Below, in pieces: positions 5,735 through 6,781 of a DNA stretch of 6,781 nt. The stretch covers positions 1 to 6,781 of the forward strand of contig CAMFEN010000058.1 in NCBI GenBank assembly GCA_945949375.1. Reading direction: 5' to 3'. The stretch is from an uncultured Bacteroidales bacterium (lineage in GTDB: Bacteria > Bacteroidota > Bacteroidia > Bacteroidales > Paludibacteraceae). A program made the position numbers and the translations under genes. Numbering within the stretch: position 1 is the first letter of the stretch; each line of letters opens with the position of its first letter. The notes under the pieces were generated by a model that made no database searches, was not told the origin of the DNA, and saw only the letters and a list, made by a program, of their open reading frames with translations.

Positions 5735-6781
5735 CTATATATCCATTTCTTTACGGGCTTCTTGCAGGGCTTCGAGGTATGCTGATTGCCACTTTCTATC
5801 AGGCTCCAAGTAGTTACCTTCCCCCCATTCATTCCATGATTTGATAAAGACCAACTTGTTTTGTTTATCTTTAATTTTGGATAGTACATCTTTTACATGT
5901 TGCTTAAACAAAGAGGGAGTAGAGTTTATCCATAAGTGGCTGTAGCTGCCTCTTCTTGGCGATGGGTCCCAATTTGGCATCACAGTAGGAATAACTTGTT
6001 CGTCCAAGGTCTCTTTAGATGTCAATTCTTTAATGATATTCTTGTATTGAGCAACATAAGGTACACTGAACACATATCTGAAAGTAGCATTGATATAGCG
6101 CCAAATCTGGGAATGGTTATGACGAATAGCATTCATACGGTTAGAGATAACCAACGAGAAGCCAAGACTTGTAAGTTTCGTAAATTCTACTCGAGACTCC
6201 TCTGTGTACGCTATGAATTTAACACCCTCAAAGCCATATTGTTTAGCAAGATTATTCCATATCTGCATCATGAGTGTCAGATTCGTCACATGCAATGGTT
6301 TATAAATAGCGAACAATGGGCAGTTGTTTTCCTTAATATATCTACTATCCAAGAAATACGGCAGAACTTCCATAAAATAGTCTCGAATATCATTTTCATC
6401 TCCATATTCCTGCCTTACTAACATCCTTGACTTATACGAATCATGCTTATTCCAGTCTTTTGCCTCCCAATTATGGTTAGCCCAGCATAGCATAAAAGGG
6501 AAATCAGGTTTACCAGATGCCAGCACCTCTTTGAGAGGTCTATCCATCAGGTTACAGCCTTTGCGCAGACGATAATAGTAGTAGCAAAATCCATCTACTC
6601 CATATTTTTGCGCCATTAAAGCCTGCGCTTCCCGTGTTTCAGGAAGGCGCAAATCATAGAATCCTAATTCTCCGGGAAGTTTAGGCTGTTCGTGTCCCGG
6701 AAAAAGTTTGCGTGCCCGTGCTACACTTATCCACTCGGTATAGCCCTTGCCCCACCATTCATCATTCTCTTTGAAAGGATG
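5735..6781 (-). CDS. WbsX/GH99-like glycan-active protein, 5' end cut by window edge
   Basis: 348 residues are visible; the frame stays open to the right edge, so the true start lies outside. An internal TTG at 6652 is not the start, because the sequence before it is strongly family-like: HPFKENDEWWGKGYTEW at visible residues 1-17, then GFYDLRLPETREAQ. Further hallmarks are YGVDGFCYYYY (60-70), FMLCWANHNW (96-105), CPLFAIYKP (154-162) and SWNEWGEGNYLEPD (315-328), the last being the conserved acidic active-site region. This is the WbsX family, often called a glycosyltransferase in O-antigen clusters but structurally related to GH99 endo-mannosidases. Whether it makes or cleaves a glycosidic bond is uncertain. 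Probably about 15-25 N-terminal residues are missing, since the family usually opens with a YLPQFHP-like strand just before the first visible residue. It sits upstream of the CDP-polyol module in the same operon. Confidence 0.92.
   Translation of the reverse strand, partial: HPFKENDEWWGKGYTEWISVARARKLFPGHEQPKLPGELGFYDLRLPETREAQALMAQKYGVDGFCYYYYRLRKGCNLMDRPLKEVLASGKPDFPFMLCWANHNWEAKDWNKHDSYKSRMLVRQEYGDENDIRDYFMEVLPYFLDSRYIKENNCPLFAIYKPLHVTNLTLMMQIWNNLAKQYGFEGVKFIAYTEESRVEFTKLTSLGFSLVISNRMNAIRHNHSQIWRYINATFRYVFSVPYVAQYKNIIKELTSKETLDEQVIPTVMPNWDPSPRRGSYSHLWINSTPSLFKQHVKDVLSKIKDKQNKLVFIKSWNEWGEGNYLEPDRKWQSAYLEALQEARKEMDI

Noticed and set aside
5114..5785. Long plus-strand open frame (223 codons) opposite the cytidylyltransferase
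   Set aside because: It lies fully antisense to a gene with clear motifs in every part, and its translation is rich in Cys, His, Phe and Arg with no recognisable fold or motif. It is a shadow of the real gene.
5936..6421. Plus-strand open frame (161 codons) opposite the WbsX-like gene
   Set aside because: It is antisense to a well-supported coding region and has no family-like motifs, no start signal and no operon partner on that strand.
5735..6652. TTG at 6652 as the start of the WbsX-like gene
   Set aside because: The frame is open upstream to the window edge and encodes conserved family sequence (ENDEWWGKGYTEW, GFYDLRLPETR), so the codon is internal.
1..6781. CRISPR arrays, tRNA or rRNA genes, insertion sequences, phase-variable invertible promoters
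   Set aside because: No regularly spaced repeats, RNA gene motifs, transposase sequence or paired inverted repeats of useful length were seen on either strand.

Overview
The window is an internal piece of a surface-polysaccharide (capsule or O-antigen) biosynthesis operon. All seven genes lie on the minus strand, so transcription runs from the high-numbered end to the low-numbered end. The organism is probably a member of the Bacteroidota, most likely Bacteroidales. This rests on moderate to low GC, weak or absent Shine-Dalgarno sequences at gene starts, and the style of the aminotransferase and priming-transferase pair. It is an inference from gene style and cannot be taken to genus level.

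In transcription order: (i) a WbsX/GH99-like protein that runs off the right edge; (ii) an IspD/TarI-type cytidylyltransferase, (iii) an extended short-chain dehydrogenase/reductase (SDR) and (iv) a LicD-family phosphotransferase, these last three joined by two 4-bp ATGA stop/start overlaps; (v) after a very AT-rich gap of about 100 bp, a left-handed beta-helix (hexapeptide repeat) O-acyltransferase gene that appears broken by a frameshift; (vi) a membrane-associated family 2 glycosyltransferase; (vii) a DegT/DnrJ/EryC1 sugar aminotransferase; and (viii) the first 63 codons of a small phosphoglycosyl transferase that runs off the left edge.

How they may work together: the aminotransferase would make a UDP-amino-sugar, and the phosphoglycosyl transferase would load it on undecaprenyl phosphate as the first sugar of the repeat unit. 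The GT2 enzyme, and possibly the WbsX-like protein, would extend or trim the unit. The cytidylyltransferase-SDR-LicD module would make a CDP-activated polyol or related compound and attach it through a phosphodiester. The acyltransferase, if working, would O-acetylate the unit. No flippase, polymerase, chain-length regulator or nucleotide-sugar dehydratase is visible here; these would have to lie outside the window.

Most notable: the three-gene module recalls the animal ISPD plus fukutin/FKRP system for ribitol phosphate, but with an extended SDR of unknown substrate in the middle. Also notable are the frameshifted acyltransferase and a 21-bp near-exact repeat shared in frame by two unrelated genes.
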